From NCBI RefSeq assembly GCF_002836735.1, contig NZ_PJAS01000055.1, positions 1 to 64,000 of the forward strand: a DNA stretch of 64,000 nucleotides, read 5' to 3'. The notes below the pieces were generated by a model, which worked only from the letters and a program-made list of their open reading frames with translations, was not told the origin of the DNA and searched no databases. Below are positions 1 through 7,989 of this stretch, piece by piece. How positions within the stretch are numbered: position 1 is the stretch's first letter; each line of letters starts with the position of its first letter. Made by a program: the position numbers and the translations under genes. This DNA is from Psychrobacter sp. 4Bb (GTDB lineage Bacteria > Pseudomonadota > Gammaproteobacteria > Pseudomonadales > Moraxellaceae).

Positions 1-435
1 CTATTTTGCAATTTCTCATCAAGCCCTTTATTTTCGGCTAATTGCAAAAATTTATATCGACTTTTAGATTGTTGAGCGATAAAAAAACGCAAGTGAAAAC
101 AGCTTCGTCATAAATAAAATTTTTATTTTTAATTTGAAGAAATCTAACTTAATGAAGACTTTTTTCGATTGCATTTATAATTGGAAATATCCTTTTAATG
201 CCGAAGTAGTGTAAGTATTTGTGTCTATGTATTAACTTATATAGTTAGTCACTAAGAGTCTCCGAGTCTATATTTCGTATACGACTAATAAACTTTTATT
301 GATTAGCATCATGTTTGTTTATGCATTAATAACCAGTAAAGTATTGGTTTACGTGCTAAATTTGTTAAAATAGCGTAGAATAGTCAATCCGATTTTTTAC
401 ATTGAGAAATGTAAACCCACCGACTCAAGGATATT
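1..435. other. AT-rich gene-free leader upstream of rluB
   Basis: No convincing complete gene is visible. On the minus strand one frame stays open from about position 92 (a TTG) to the window edge and could be the start of a gene lying to the left. It is only about 30 codons long in AT-rich DNA, so chance is an adequate explanation. The right part holds a possible promoter for rluB. Confidence 0.5.
344..371 (+). promoter_or_regulatory. possible sigma-70 promoter for rluB
   Basis: TTGGTT (344-349) and TAAAAT (366-371) are separated by 16 bp and lie about 65 bp before the rluB start. Both hexamers deviate from consensus, and AT-rich DNA produces such matches often, so this is tentative. Confidence 0.35.
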
Positions 436-1365
436 ATGATGAAAGACGAAAAATTACAGAAAGCACTCGCCCGTATGGGACTTGGTTCACGCCGCCAAAT
501 GGAAGAAGTCATCAAATCTGGCCGCGTAACGGTTAACAACGGTCCTGCGACCATCGGTGATCGCGTCTCGCAAGGTGATGAGATTCGCGTTGATGGCCGT
601 CAAATCAAATACACTTCTGAAAATGAGAAGCGTCGCCGTGTTATCGCTTACTACAAGCCTGAAGGCGAAGTTTGCTCGGCTAAAGATCCAGAAGGTCGCC
701 CAACTGTCTTTGAACGTTTGCCAAAGCTGACTCATGACCGCTGGGTAATGGTTGGACGCTTGGACATTAACTCAACTGGCCTATTGTTATTTACTAACGA
801 TGGTGAAATGGCGCATCGCTTGATGCATCCATCTGGTGAAGTTACTCGGGAATATGCGGTACGTGTATTGGGTGAAGTAACGCCTGATATCGCCCGTGCA
901 TTGACCGCTGGCGTCATGCTAGAAGATGGCCTTGCCAAATTTGAAGACATCAAAGAAGGCGGCGGCGAAGGCGTTAACAAGTGGTATCACGTCCAGCTAA
1001 AAGAAGGCCGTAACCGCGAAGTACGTCGTTTGTTTGAATCACAAGGTCTAAAAGTTAGTCGTCTACTACGTACACGCTATGGCACGATTGTTCTACCAAA
1101 AGAGCTACGTACTGGCCGTTTCTTAGAGCTTGATAAAAAAGAAATCAACACGTTGACGGATTTGGTCAGCTTACGCCCACGTTATGGCACGGGTCTACAT
1201 GGCGCAGCCAAAGAAAAGCAGGAACGTATTAGAAATAAGCCGCTTAAAGCGCGTCGCACTGACACTCGTAGCGATAACCGCAATAGCAGCGCGAAACCTA
1301 AAAGTAGCGCTAGCCCTGCCAGCCGCGGTACACGCAACACCCGTGATCGCAATGATAAGCGCTAG
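436..1365 (+). CDS. rluB: 23S rRNA pseudouridine synthase, RluB family
   Basis: Isomerises a uridine of 23S rRNA (position 2605 in E. coli) to pseudouridine during large-subunit maturation. The 309-residue protein has an N-terminal S4 RNA-binding domain (about residues 5-65) and an RsuA/RluB-type catalytic domain. The catalytic motif GRLDINSTG carries the conserved Asp at residue 110, and NREVRRLFE follows further on. The last 60 or so residues are basic and low in complexity (Arg, Lys, Ser, Asn), as in many RluB proteins. AAGG at 427-430 can serve ATG 436 (5-nt spacing) or ATG 439 (8 nt), so the protein may be one residue shorter. The gene stands alone and ends at a strong terminator. Confidence 0.93.
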   Translation: MMKDEKLQKALARMGLGSRRQMEEVIKSGRVTVNNGPATIGDRVSQGDEIRVDGRQIKYTSENEKRRRVIAYYKPEGEVCSAKDPEGRPTVFERLPKLTHDRWVMVGRLDINSTGLLLFTNDGEMAHRLMHPSGEVTREYAVRVLGEVTPDIARALTAGVMLEDGLAKFEDIKEGGGEGVNKWYHVQLKEGRNREVRRLFESQGLKVSRLLRTRYGTIVLPKELRTGRFLELDKKEINTLTDLVSLRPRYGTGLHGAAKEKQERIRNKPLKARRTDTRSDNRNSSAKPKSSASPASRGTRNTRDRNDKR

Positions 1366-1416
1366 TTAAATTGATTTAACATTATTCTAAGTCTTAAATA
1401 GATTTGGGATAAGCAT

Positions 1417-1455
1417 AAAAAGCGGTCAATGATGAATAGTCATTGACCGCTTTTT
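1417..1455. terminator. bidirectional rho-independent terminator
   Basis: A perfect 12-bp stem, AGCGGTCAATGA at 1421-1432 with its complement at 1440-1451, encloses a 7-nt loop. It is flanked by A's on the left and a run of T's on the right. It therefore works for rluB on the plus strand and plausibly for the convergent gene ending at 1520. Confidence 0.9.
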
Positions 1456-1519
1456 TTGTGTCTCTTTATGGGCGTCATAGTTTACAGACGTCACAGTTGC
1501 TTAGTATAAAAATAACGGC

Positions 1520-2071
1520 TCAGCTATCGTGGCTATTAATATAGTGCTTCATGACTCGCAGCTCCTGTAGCTGTTCCTCGTCTATTTGTACCAGCAGCCT
1601 GTCCAAACGCTGTTCGATATTATCTAAAACACTCTGCAATAACTCATTAGCTTCCAATCTCTTGTCGTTATTCCCATTATTGGCATTTATATTTGTTAAC
1701 TGATAGTGAGTGGCTAGCATTTCGGGTAACCGTGTTTGCAGCATTTTATTCAATACAAACTGCGCTTCTGTTATCGCTGGTGTCTTATTCTGAGTTTGTA
1801 GGGCTGCTTGATAAGCGTGATAACTGCTTACTTTCTCATCAATACGTTTTAACTGGCGTAGTTGCTGCTCAGACAAGTTTTTTAAGTGCTGTTTATTTAA
1901 CGTTAACTGCTGCAAGCTTAATGTGGCTAATGACAAGGGCGCATCATAATCTTGATAAGTGAGTACGCCAGGTGAGATACCGACGGCTTTATGAAAAGCC
2001 TGCCAGCCTTTTCTACCTAGATAAAAGGTAGTGACGGTCGTTACAATGCCGATGCCTATTAAGATACTCAT
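1520..2071 (-). CDS. unknown membrane-anchored protein, paralogue 1 of 3
   Basis: The 183-residue product is of unrecognised function. It opens with one hydrophobic segment (about residues 2-18) followed by GRKGW, suggesting a single N-terminal anchor with a soluble helical C-terminal domain. It is visibly related to the next two genes upstream. All three share an (I/H)xExxxVxxKxL-like stretch, then (L/V/I)Px(M/A)(L/V)xxYxxL, and a C-terminal stretch of the form LLxxLxxIxxxxDxLL ending in a Tyr-containing helix. The Gln- and Leu-rich middle (about residues 45-80) could form a coiled coil. It is last of three co-oriented genes, 40 bp downstream of its neighbour, so co-transcription is likely. 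No catalytic motif is apparent. Confidence 0.7.
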   Translation of the reverse strand: MSILIGIGIVTTVTTFYLGRKGWQAFHKAVGISPGVLTYQDYDAPLSLATLSLQQLTLNKQHLKNLSEQQLRQLKRIDEKVSSYHAYQAALQTQNKTPAITEAQFVLNKMLQTRLPEMLATHYQLTNINANNGNNDKRLEANELLQSVLDNIEQRLDRLLVQIDEEQLQELRVMKHYINSHDS

Positions 2072-2111
2072 ATACGCTTGCTCTTTACCCTTTCACCATT
2101 CAACTTTGTAT

Positions 2112-2798
2112 TTATAGCTTAATATCTTCAGCGCTCACACTTTCACCAGTCGGGCTTTCAATCGCTTGGATATCTACATTACTACTCGCATTATTATTGG
2201 CATCACTACTGGCATTGCTATCGGGCTTTTGAAACTCTGTATTGCTAGCAGGTTTGTCAAAACGTTTTTGGAGATAGCGATTGGTTGCAAGTAGTTTTTG
2301 ACCGTCTTGATGATATGACGCGTTGAGTAGGTCATCGAACTGTGTGTTAATTGTCTTAAGCACGTCTAACAAGGCTTCTTTGCCCGTGACATTAGAATGC
2401 TTAATTTTGGTAGTGTCAGCAAGCGCACTATCCGTCACATCTAAATCATGTAAGCGGCGATAGTCAGCCACTGCTTGTGGCACGTGCCTATCCATTAAAT
2501 TTTGAATCATAATATAAGTTTCGTTGATGGTATCCTTATCATCAATCTTGCCATCATTATTGGTATCGCCATACATGACACGCAACTTTTCACCCTTTGT
2601 ATTAATTTGCTCCAGAGCAGTTTTAACGTCGACAGGTAGGCTTTTTTCAGGTATATAACCCAGTTGCGGAATCGCCTTATATTCGAGCATTTTGGGTGCT
2701 GTGACTTTTTTAATGCCACGATAACCTAGATATAACCCAGCCGCTGGCAACAGCCCATACAAAACAAACATTACGAACATTGCAGTCATTTGGGTCAT
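2112..2798 (-). CDS. unknown membrane-anchored protein with EF-hand-like loop, paralogue 2 of 3
   Basis: The 228-residue product has an N-terminal hydrophobic segment (about residues 5-25) and a soluble region related to both flanking genes. Its C-terminal helix pair (LLDVLKTINTQFDDLL, then RYLQKRFD) aligns with the same region of the others. Residues 78-89 read DTNNDGKIDDKD, matching the DxNxDGxIxxxD pattern of EF-hand and dockerin calcium loops; the paralogues lack it. The last 40 residues are Ser/Asn/Ala-rich and probably disordered. An AAGGA Shine-Dalgarno sequence precedes the ATG by about 7 nt. Function is unknown. Calcium binding is inferred from the motif only. Confidence 0.7.
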   Translation of the reverse strand: MTQMTAMFVMFVLYGLLPAAGLYLGYRGIKKVTAPKMLEYKAIPQLGYIPEKSLPVDVKTALEQINTKGEKLRVMYGDTNNDGKIDDKDTINETYIMIQNLMDRHVPQAVADYRRLHDLDVTDSALADTTKIKHSNVTGKEALLDVLKTINTQFDDLLNASYHQDGQKLLATNRYLQKRFDKPASNTEFQKPDSNASSDANNNASSNVDIQAIESPTGESVSAEDIKL

Positions 2799-2861
2799 TA
2801 TATTGTCCTTATTACTTATCAGAATGTCGTGGCTGATTTTTTATGGTTGTTATTATTAAAC

Positions 2862-2888
2862 AAAAAAATAAGGCTCTATTAAAGCCCT
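2862..2888 (-). terminator. weak rho-independent terminator
   Basis: Read on the minus strand, AGGGCTTT and AGAGCCTT form an 8-bp stem with two G-U pairs around AAT, followed by TTATTTTTTT. It lies between the 2974-3723 gene and its downstream neighbour and would partly separate their transcription. Confidence 0.55.
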
Positions 2889-2973
2889 ATATTGTTATGC
2901 ATTGGGTCGATTGTGTTTTTTGATAATACTTAACCTTTGCAAATGTACGAGAGAAAGTGTCATCAGAGAAAAT

Positions 2974-3723
2974 TTAACTTTGCGTACGGCTCTTCACATA
3001 ACGGTGGGTTGAGGCAAGGCGGTTTAAGACTGTCTGATGCAATTCATCCAATAATTCGTCAAGCTCGTAGTCAATCTCTAAGAACAAGTCTGTCAGCATA
3101 TCACCGGCTGTCATCTTACCCTGTACCATATTATTTTTGGTGCGATGCGGACTAAAGCGTTGTAGCTGCTCATAATGATGCAATGCTTCAGGGATACTTT
3201 CGGACACTAATTTATCGATGACGAACTGACGCTCATTATGTTGCTGCTGTTGCTGTTCGTTCAGCTCACTACTCCACTCACGGTAACGCTTTAGCTTACC
3301 GTTGATACGATCTAATATCGCAACGGCTTCAATAGGCATGGCATTTAGGGTGGCCTCATCAACCACATCAACAAGCTCAGTCATAATCGGACAACGTCCA
3401 TGTTTGAGATACCACAAAGTATCTGGGTCAAAAGGCGGTCTATTGGTTGGGCGCATTTGAGCACGATTACTCAGATAGCGATCGGTCAAAGGCGTGGATG
3501 ATTGGCTATCACTCACTTGTGCCAACGCATCACATATGCGGTTTACACGTTCAGGCGGAGTCAGTGTAGAACGCTCATGTACTGCGTGATTGCTATCACT
3601 CTTGGCAGCAGCATCCTGTTCATGATTGACGCTCATCTCCTGAGCATTCTTTGCTGCCAATGTCGGTAGGTCATCTTGAGCTTGCCCAAATGACTGTAGC
3701 ATTCTTGTCAAACTGACTACCAT
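2974..3723 (-). CDS. unknown cytoplasmic protein, paralogue 3 of 3
   Basis: The product is 249 residues from ATG 3723. An upstream ATG at 3777 would add 18 residues but lacks a ribosome site, whereas GAGGGG lies about 11 nt before 3723. Its C-terminal half is related to the two genes downstream: HNERQFVIDKLVSESIPEAL followed by HHYEQL, and LDELLDELH followed by HRYVKSR. It lacks the N-terminal hydrophobic segment of the other two and has about 100 polar residues instead, so it is probably soluble. A poly-Gln stretch (five residues) sits in the middle. I do not recognise the family. The shared tail suggests a common partner or a related job in the cell envelope. Confidence 0.65.
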   Translation of the reverse strand: MVVSLTRMLQSFGQAQDDLPTLAAKNAQEMSVNHEQDAAAKSDSNHAVHERSTLTPPERVNRICDALAQVSDSQSSTPLTDRYLSNRAQMRPTNRPPFDPDTLWYLKHGRCPIMTELVDVVDEATLNAMPIEAVAILDRINGKLKRYREWSSELNEQQQQQHNERQFVIDKLVSESIPEALHHYEQLQRFSPHRTKNNMVQGKMTAGDMLTDLFLEIDYELDELLDELHQTVLNRLASTHRYVKSRTQS

Positions 3724-3868
3724 GACTTGCTCTGCCCCTCGTCTATTACACTCACATTGTGCGCATATTGCATACATTCATTCAATAGCGTATCTTAGCA
3801 GGTTTTTGCTGGCCTGCCAGTAAGCAAAATGTCACCATTCCTACACGCCAACCGTTAAGCACCGTATT

Positions 3869-4471
3869 ATGAATGCTCCCGATTATATCTCTGGTTTCCT
3901 ACTTGGGTTATCTCTCATCATTGCTATTGGCTCCCAAAACGCCTTTGTACTCAAACAAGGGCTCAAACGCGAGCACATATTTTTTGTTTGTTTATTTTGT
4001 GCGGTGAGCGATGCGTTTTTAATATCAGCAGGTGTTGGTGGTTTTGGTGCAGTTACGGCCCGCTATCCTCACGTTATAGATATCGCAAAAATAGCAGGCG
4101 TTATATTTTTATTAGGATATGGCTTACAGAGTTTGTATGCCAGCGTACGCGTGTCACATGCTTTGACTGTCGAAGGACAAGTCGTGACTAGCTTAAAAAA
4201 AGCCTTGTTACTATGCTTTGGCTTTACTTGGCTAAACCCGCACGTCTATCTAGACACATTGGTACTCGTCGGCATGGTCTCTACAGGTGCAAGCAGTAAA
4301 TTGACGTTCGCCGCAGGTGCAATTAGCGCCTCGTTCTTTTTCTTCTTTGCGCTTGGATATGGTGCGCGATTACTCAGGCCTCTATTTGAGAAACCTAAGG
4401 CATGGAACATACTAGATGCTTTGGTAGGGTTACTGATGCTCTATCTAGCTTGGCATTTGTATCAAAGCTGA
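3869..4471 (+). CDS. argO: LysE/ArgO-family amino acid exporter
   Basis: An inner-membrane exporter of basic amino acids, judged by family. The 200-residue length and about six hydrophobic segments fit LysE/ArgO. The N-terminal signature GxxLGLSLIIAIGSQNAFVLKQGL followed by REH is typical of this family, as is the later FTWLNPHVYLDT motif. LysE-type proteins export Lys and Arg, and E. coli ArgO exports Arg. The substrate here is inferred from family membership, not seen. It is divergent from the unknown gene on its left and convergent with marC. No regulator of the LysG/ArgP type is adjacent. The ribosome site before ATG 3869 is weak. Confidence 0.85.
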   Translation: MNAPDYISGFLLGLSLIIAIGSQNAFVLKQGLKREHIFFVCLFCAVSDAFLISAGVGGFGAVTARYPHVIDIAKIAGVIFLLGYGLQSLYASVRVSHALTVEGQVVTSLKKALLLCFGFTWLNPHVYLDTLVLVGMVSTGASSKLTFAAGAISASFFFFFALGYGARLLRPLFEKPKAWNILDALVGLLMLYLAWHLYQS

Positions 4472-4568
4472 TAGAAGTATAACTAGGAAATGATAGATAA
4501 GCTGAGTGTTGAATAAACTGAATATTAAGTAAACGACGTATTGGATAATACTGAATCAGGTCGATATC

Positions 4569-4601
4569 CGCTAACCACTGTATAAATATATATGGTTAGC
4601 G
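4569..4601. terminator. hairpin between convergent argO and marC
   Basis: Perfect 9-bp arms, CGCTAACCA (4569-4577) and TGGTTAGCG (4593-4601), enclose a 15-nt AT-only loop, and imperfect pairing extends outward. It lies midway between two convergent genes. It lacks a clean T tract, so it may be a weak terminator or a transcript-stabilising stem. Confidence 0.5.
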
Positions 4602-4620
4602 ATAATATTGTATTGATCAT

Positions 4621-5262
4621 TTACATCAAGCTAGGAAACAGCGTACGCAGTCCATTAACGATAATTTCGATAGAAACGGCTGCCAATAGCATACCCATGA
4701 TTCGACTCATGATGTTCAAGCCAGTATCGCCTAGTAAGCGACTGATACGACCTGCCGCCATCAATGCCAAATAGCAAAACAGACTGATGAATAAGCCAGC
4801 AATCAAGATAGCGGATACCTGCAAAATACCTGATACTTGTGAAGAGTAAATGATAACCGTGGAGATACCACCAGGCCCAATCATCATTGGAATCGCGAGG
4901 GGAACCACGGCAGCTGCCATCGAGACTGGCGCGTCTTTCACATGATCAACATCGAAGTTCTCTTGATCAGGTTTAACAGGGTTACCCTCTCCATTCATCA
5001 TATTTAGCGCAATTAAAAATACCAATATACCGCCTGCCAACTGGAACGAGCCGATAGAAATACCAAGGGTTTTTAGTAGCGTTTCACCTGCAATCGTAAA
5101 AAAGCTGATGGTAATAAAAATGGTCAAACAAGCAACGCGCGCGACCTTACGTCGATTGTTCATCGAATAGCCGCGAGTCAAATCTAAAAATAACGTCAAT
5201 GCGCTAAATGGATTGATCAATACCATAAAGGCTAGGATTATCTTGATAATTTCAGTATTCAC
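4621..5262 (-). CDS. MarC/YhgN-family inner membrane protein
   Basis: The 213-residue integral membrane protein has about six hydrophobic segments and the MarC-family N-terminus (VLINPFSALTLFLDLT, from about residue 14). A central IPMMIGPGGIST motif corresponds to the conserved P-(L/M)-xxGPG-x-(I/L) element. The family has no established transport substrate; its old link to multiple antibiotic resistance is not supported for E. coli MarC. The start is a GTG at 5262, chosen because the family N-terminus aligns from there; no clear Shine-Dalgarno sequence precedes it. It is convergent with argO. The acidic loop at about residues 112-130 is hydrophilic and variable in the family. Confidence 0.85.
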   Translation of the reverse strand: MNTEIIKIILAFMVLINPFSALTLFLDLTRGYSMNNRRKVARVACLTIFITISFFTIAGETLLKTLGISIGSFQLAGGILVFLIALNMMNGEGNPVKPDQENFDVDHVKDAPVSMAAAVVPLAIPMMIGPGGISTVIIYSSQVSGILQVSAILIAGLFISLFCYLALMAAGRISRLLGDTGLNIMSRIMGMLLAAVSIEIIVNGLRTLFPSLM

Positions 5263-5576
5263 TGAGCGCTCGCTTGTCTATTGATACCACTGGTGCAAAA
5301 AGATAAGGCCATCGTGCAAGTGCAACGATGACCCAATAGGCAGTTAAAAACGGCATTGTAGCTTATATTCTAACATAGGCAGATAAGCTAAGAAAATCAT
5401 TAACTTTGCGCCGTTACGCCTACATGTCACCTTAGTAAAGCTTCAGTGTAAAAACAAGCATTTAACCGATTATCAGTACAAGCTGTCAGTATAAATTGCC
5501 ATTCTATTAACTCGGTGATAGTCCTTTCGCTAAAATCTAGCGTATATAATGATATTAGCCTTTATTACGCCTGCAC
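5263..5576. other. intergenic region, marC to nadC
   Basis: About 310 bp without a gene. The left part holds the leader of marC. It includes a small inverted repeat at 5310-5330 (CATCGTGCA with its complement, one base bulged). The right part is the 3' flank of nadC; no clear terminator with a T tract was seen. Confidence 0.45.
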
Positions 5577-6437
5577 TTATGCACTAAAATCTAGCCCAAT
5601 ATCCAAGGCTGTCGTACTGTGCGTCAAATAGCCCATCGCGATAAAATCAACCCCTGTACTTGCCGCCGCTTGTACCGTTTCAGGCGTAATACCACCTGAG
5701 GCTTCAGTCTTTGCTCGACCCTGACACATAGTAACCGCTTGCGATAATGTTTCAGGCGACATGTTGTCTAATAGCACTAAACTCACACCTGCATCGAGCG
5801 CTTGCTCTAATTGCTCTAGCGTATCGACTTCGACCTCAATAGGAATCAGATGCCCAGCAAATTTCTGTGCTTGCTGAATGGCCGTTTTGATGTCACCCGC
5901 AATCGCGATATGATTGTCTTTGATTAAAATCGCATCATCCAATCCCAAGCGATGATTGCGTCCGCCGCCGCAGCGTACGGCGTATTTTTGTACGATACGT
6001 AAGCCTGGAATGGTCTTGCGTGTACAAGTAATCTGCGCAGGATATTGGGCCACACTATCGACAATCTGACGGGTCGCTGTCGCAATACCACTGAGATGGG
6101 TCATAAAGTTCAGTGCCGTGCGTTCTGCTGTCAATAAGTGACGCGCGTTACCTTTTACGGTCGCTAACACTGCGCCAGCCTCTACTGTTTCACCATCCTG
6201 TACTTGTGCAATAAACTCAATTTGTGTATCGACTAAGGCAAAAGACAAACGAGCCAAGTCGATACCGCATATCACGCCTGCTTGCCGCGCCTTGATCTGC
6301 AACTGCGCTTGCATATCGGTTGGGATAGTAGCTTGTGAGGTTACATCACCACGCCTACCCAAATCTTCAGTTAGTGCATTCTCAACCAATGGCTTGAGCA
6401 ATACGTCATCCAATGCTGGCTCTTTTTCAATTGTCAT
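5577..6437 (-). CDS. nadC: nicotinate-nucleotide pyrophosphorylase (quinolinate phosphoribosyltransferase)
   Basis: Third step of de novo NAD synthesis: quinolinate and PRPP give nicotinate mononucleotide, CO2 and pyrophosphate. The 286-residue length fits the family. Conserved pieces include LTAERTALNFMTHLSGIAT, the TCTRKTIPGLR motif with its catalytic and phosphate-binding basic residues, GGGRNHRLGL, and the DNMSPE and ASGGI barrel motifs near the C-terminus. AAGGG lies about 6 nt before the ATG. It is transcribed away from the nadQ-nadA-nadB block yet preceded by the same palindrome as nadA (6481-6507). It is therefore very probably in the same NAD regulon. Confidence 0.96.
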   Translation of the reverse strand: MTIEKEPALDDVLLKPLVENALTEDLGRRGDVTSQATIPTDMQAQLQIKARQAGVICGIDLARLSFALVDTQIEFIAQVQDGETVEAGAVLATVKGNARHLLTAERTALNFMTHLSGIATATRQIVDSVAQYPAQITCTRKTIPGLRIVQKYAVRCGGGRNHRLGLDDAILIKDNHIAIAGDIKTAIQQAQKFAGHLIPIEVEVDTLEQLEQALDAGVSLVLLDNMSPETLSQAVTMCQGRAKTEASGGITPETVQAAASTGVDFIAMGYLTHSTTALDIGLDFSA

Positions 6438-6480
6438 CTTTGACCCTTATCTAGGCATGATATTGATAGAAACTGCTCGT

Positions 6481-6507
6481 TATTTAAACTCAAAATGAGC
6501 ATAAATA
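6481..6507. promoter_or_regulatory. probable NadQ operator upstream of nadC
   Basis: A 27-bp imperfect palindrome with 11-bp arms and centre AAAAT; nine of eleven arm positions are complementary. The core CTCAAAATGAGCATAA is identical to that of the palindrome before nadA. It starts 44 bp upstream of the nadC start codon, consistent with overlap of the promoter. Assignment to the neighbouring regulator is inference from position and repetition. Confidence 0.75.
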
Positions 6508-6597
6508 TAGCGTAAAGTTAGCGACCCTGCAAGGAAAGGTGACAAATTTTTCGTTTTACAAACCGATTTAGAGATACAACGGAATGGCTTGAAACGA

Positions 6598-7629
6598 CTA
6601 TTTACGCTTGGGAAGTTTGCTATCCATCAATAAACTCTGTAATTCAATATCATGGCGGAAGCGATATAACTTGGCAGGACGACCACGCTGAGCAGTACTA
6701 CTCTCTCCTGTCTCCATTACTAGATTTTGCGAATCGAGCAAGCGACGAAAGTTTTGCTTGTGCAAGCGCACGCCTGATAGTGCTTCAACACTCTGCTGCA
6801 ACTGCGATAAGGTAAAGACGTCTGGCATTAGCCCAAAAATAAGCGGTCTATATTCAATCTTCGCGCGCAGTCTTGAGATAGCAGTAGCGATCACGCGACG
6901 GTGATCGTAATACATGGGTACGCCTATGCGTTGTGACCAGTCCTCTGGCAAGGCAACAGCCTGATAATTGGGCGGATAATTAGGGGCTTCGGGTATCAGA
7001 CCTGCTTCATAAAGCATTTCATAACGTAGTAATACATGCTCTGCAATCCATTCTCTACTTTCATTATCGTGTTCGTTAACTGATTGACTGTCAGTGAGTT
7101 TGCCACTTGCTAAAAACGCTTCGTCCAGCCCCCAACATAAGCCAATGCGCTGACGCCTTCGCTGTTGGACAATCGAGTCGTTGGCAGTATTGGCCCATTC
7201 AAGTAGCGCAGGCACGATAAAGTCCATGATGATGCTGGGCATACCGTCCAAATGATTTTCCCATGGGAAATAGTCGTACCAATCTCGCCAGAGTGCTTTG
7301 CTTTGGAGTGCCTGCGTTTGCGTCTCTTGCACCAAACCTAAATAACTCACATACACCAACGCATGACCGTCGATGTTACGTCTATTGGTATCGACAAAGG
7401 TATATAACTGCTCCAAGTATCCGAGCGGTTGCTGCGTTTGCTCCTCTACCCACTGACGTACGCCAGCTTGTAGAGAGCGATGTAGCGGCATAAGCGGCCC
7501 ATTTGGCAACAGCTTGCCTTGGTCAACGGTTAGAACGCGCGCGATATGATCGGTGATAGCGACCAATACGGCGACCACTTCTGTCGTGCCGCTACCTTGC
7601 TGGTGCGCATGTGAATAAGACAACGTCAT
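6598..7629 (-). CDS. nadQ: NAD biosynthesis transcriptional regulator, NadQ/NrtR type
   Basis: The 343-residue protein combines a degenerate Nudix-like N-terminal half with a C-terminal winged helix (about residues 265-335: FTLSQLQQSVEAL, NFRRLLDSQNLV, then the RGRPAKLYRF wing). This architecture is known for NAD-responsive repressors such as NrtR and NadQ. The Nudix box is not intact (VEEQTQQPLGYLEQL lies roughly where the REUxEE helix would be), so hydrolase activity is unlikely and ligand sensing more likely. The gene sits between nadC and nadA, the two genes that carry matching palindromes. NadQ rather than NrtR is my preferred name because of the length and the nadABC context. Confidence 0.8.
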   Translation of the reverse strand: MTLSYSHAHQQGSGTTEVVAVLVAITDHIARVLTVDQGKLLPNGPLMPLHRSLQAGVRQWVEEQTQQPLGYLEQLYTFVDTNRRNIDGHALVYVSYLGLVQETQTQALQSKALWRDWYDYFPWENHLDGMPSIIMDFIVPALLEWANTANDSIVQQRRRQRIGLCWGLDEAFLASGKLTDSQSVNEHDNESREWIAEHVLLRYEMLYEAGLIPEAPNYPPNYQAVALPEDWSQRIGVPMYYDHRRVIATAISRLRAKIEYRPLIFGLMPDVFTLSQLQQSVEALSGVRLHKQNFRRLLDSQNLVMETGESSTAQRGRPAKLYRFRHDIELQSLLMDSKLPKRK

Positions 7630-7989
7630 GGCTTTGGGAATTATCCTTTTTTTCTGAAATGTGAAAGGCTATTCGGGTTAATAGCTATGGTATTGCTTAG
7701 TATAGCTTGAATCCAAAACTATCATAGTCTGTGGTTGTAAGTATGAAAAATCAATAACGATAAATAGTTATAAGGGGCATGAACTAGCACCATTTTCAAG
7801 CTCAGTACGGCTTAATTACACATCACTTTGGGCACTAAAACCTAATCTTTTGACTTATTGAGTATAAAAAACCACTTGTAATTATGCTCAAAATGAGCAT
7901 AATTAAGATAACTTATAAATTTGTTATGTCCAATTACCCATTTTTTAGCACACACATTTATCGTTATTGCACCAACAAAGGCTGCCATT
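7630..7989. other. divergent control region between nadQ and nadA
   Basis: A gene-free region of 360 bp between the divergent nadQ and nadA starts. It contains the 27-bp palindrome at 7879-7905 on the nadA side. No second copy of the palindrome was found near the nadQ start. A TTG at 7921 is in frame with nadA but has no ribosome site. Confidence 0.6.
7879..7905. promoter_or_regulatory. probable NadQ operator upstream of nadA
   Basis: A perfect palindrome: arm TAATTATGCTC (7879-7889), centre AAAAT, and the exact complement at 7895-7905. It lies 84 bp before the nadA ATG. TTGTAA at 7877-7882 and TAATTA at 7900-7905, 17 bp apart, could be promoter hexamers overlapped by the operator, which would fit repression. 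The core is repeated upstream of nadC. Confidence 0.8.

Noticed and set aside
1-92. Minus-strand open frame running off the left edge
   Set aside because: Only about 30 codons in AT-rich DNA with a TTG start and no ribosome site; it could be real, but the window does not contain enough to support it.
4621-5262. Multiple antibiotic resistance determinant
   Set aside because: MarC-family membership alone does not imply drug resistance; no mar regulators are adjacent.
6598-7629. Active Nudix hydrolase
   Set aside because: The Nudix box catalytic glutamates are not in the required pattern and the C-terminus is a winged helix; a regulator is the better reading.
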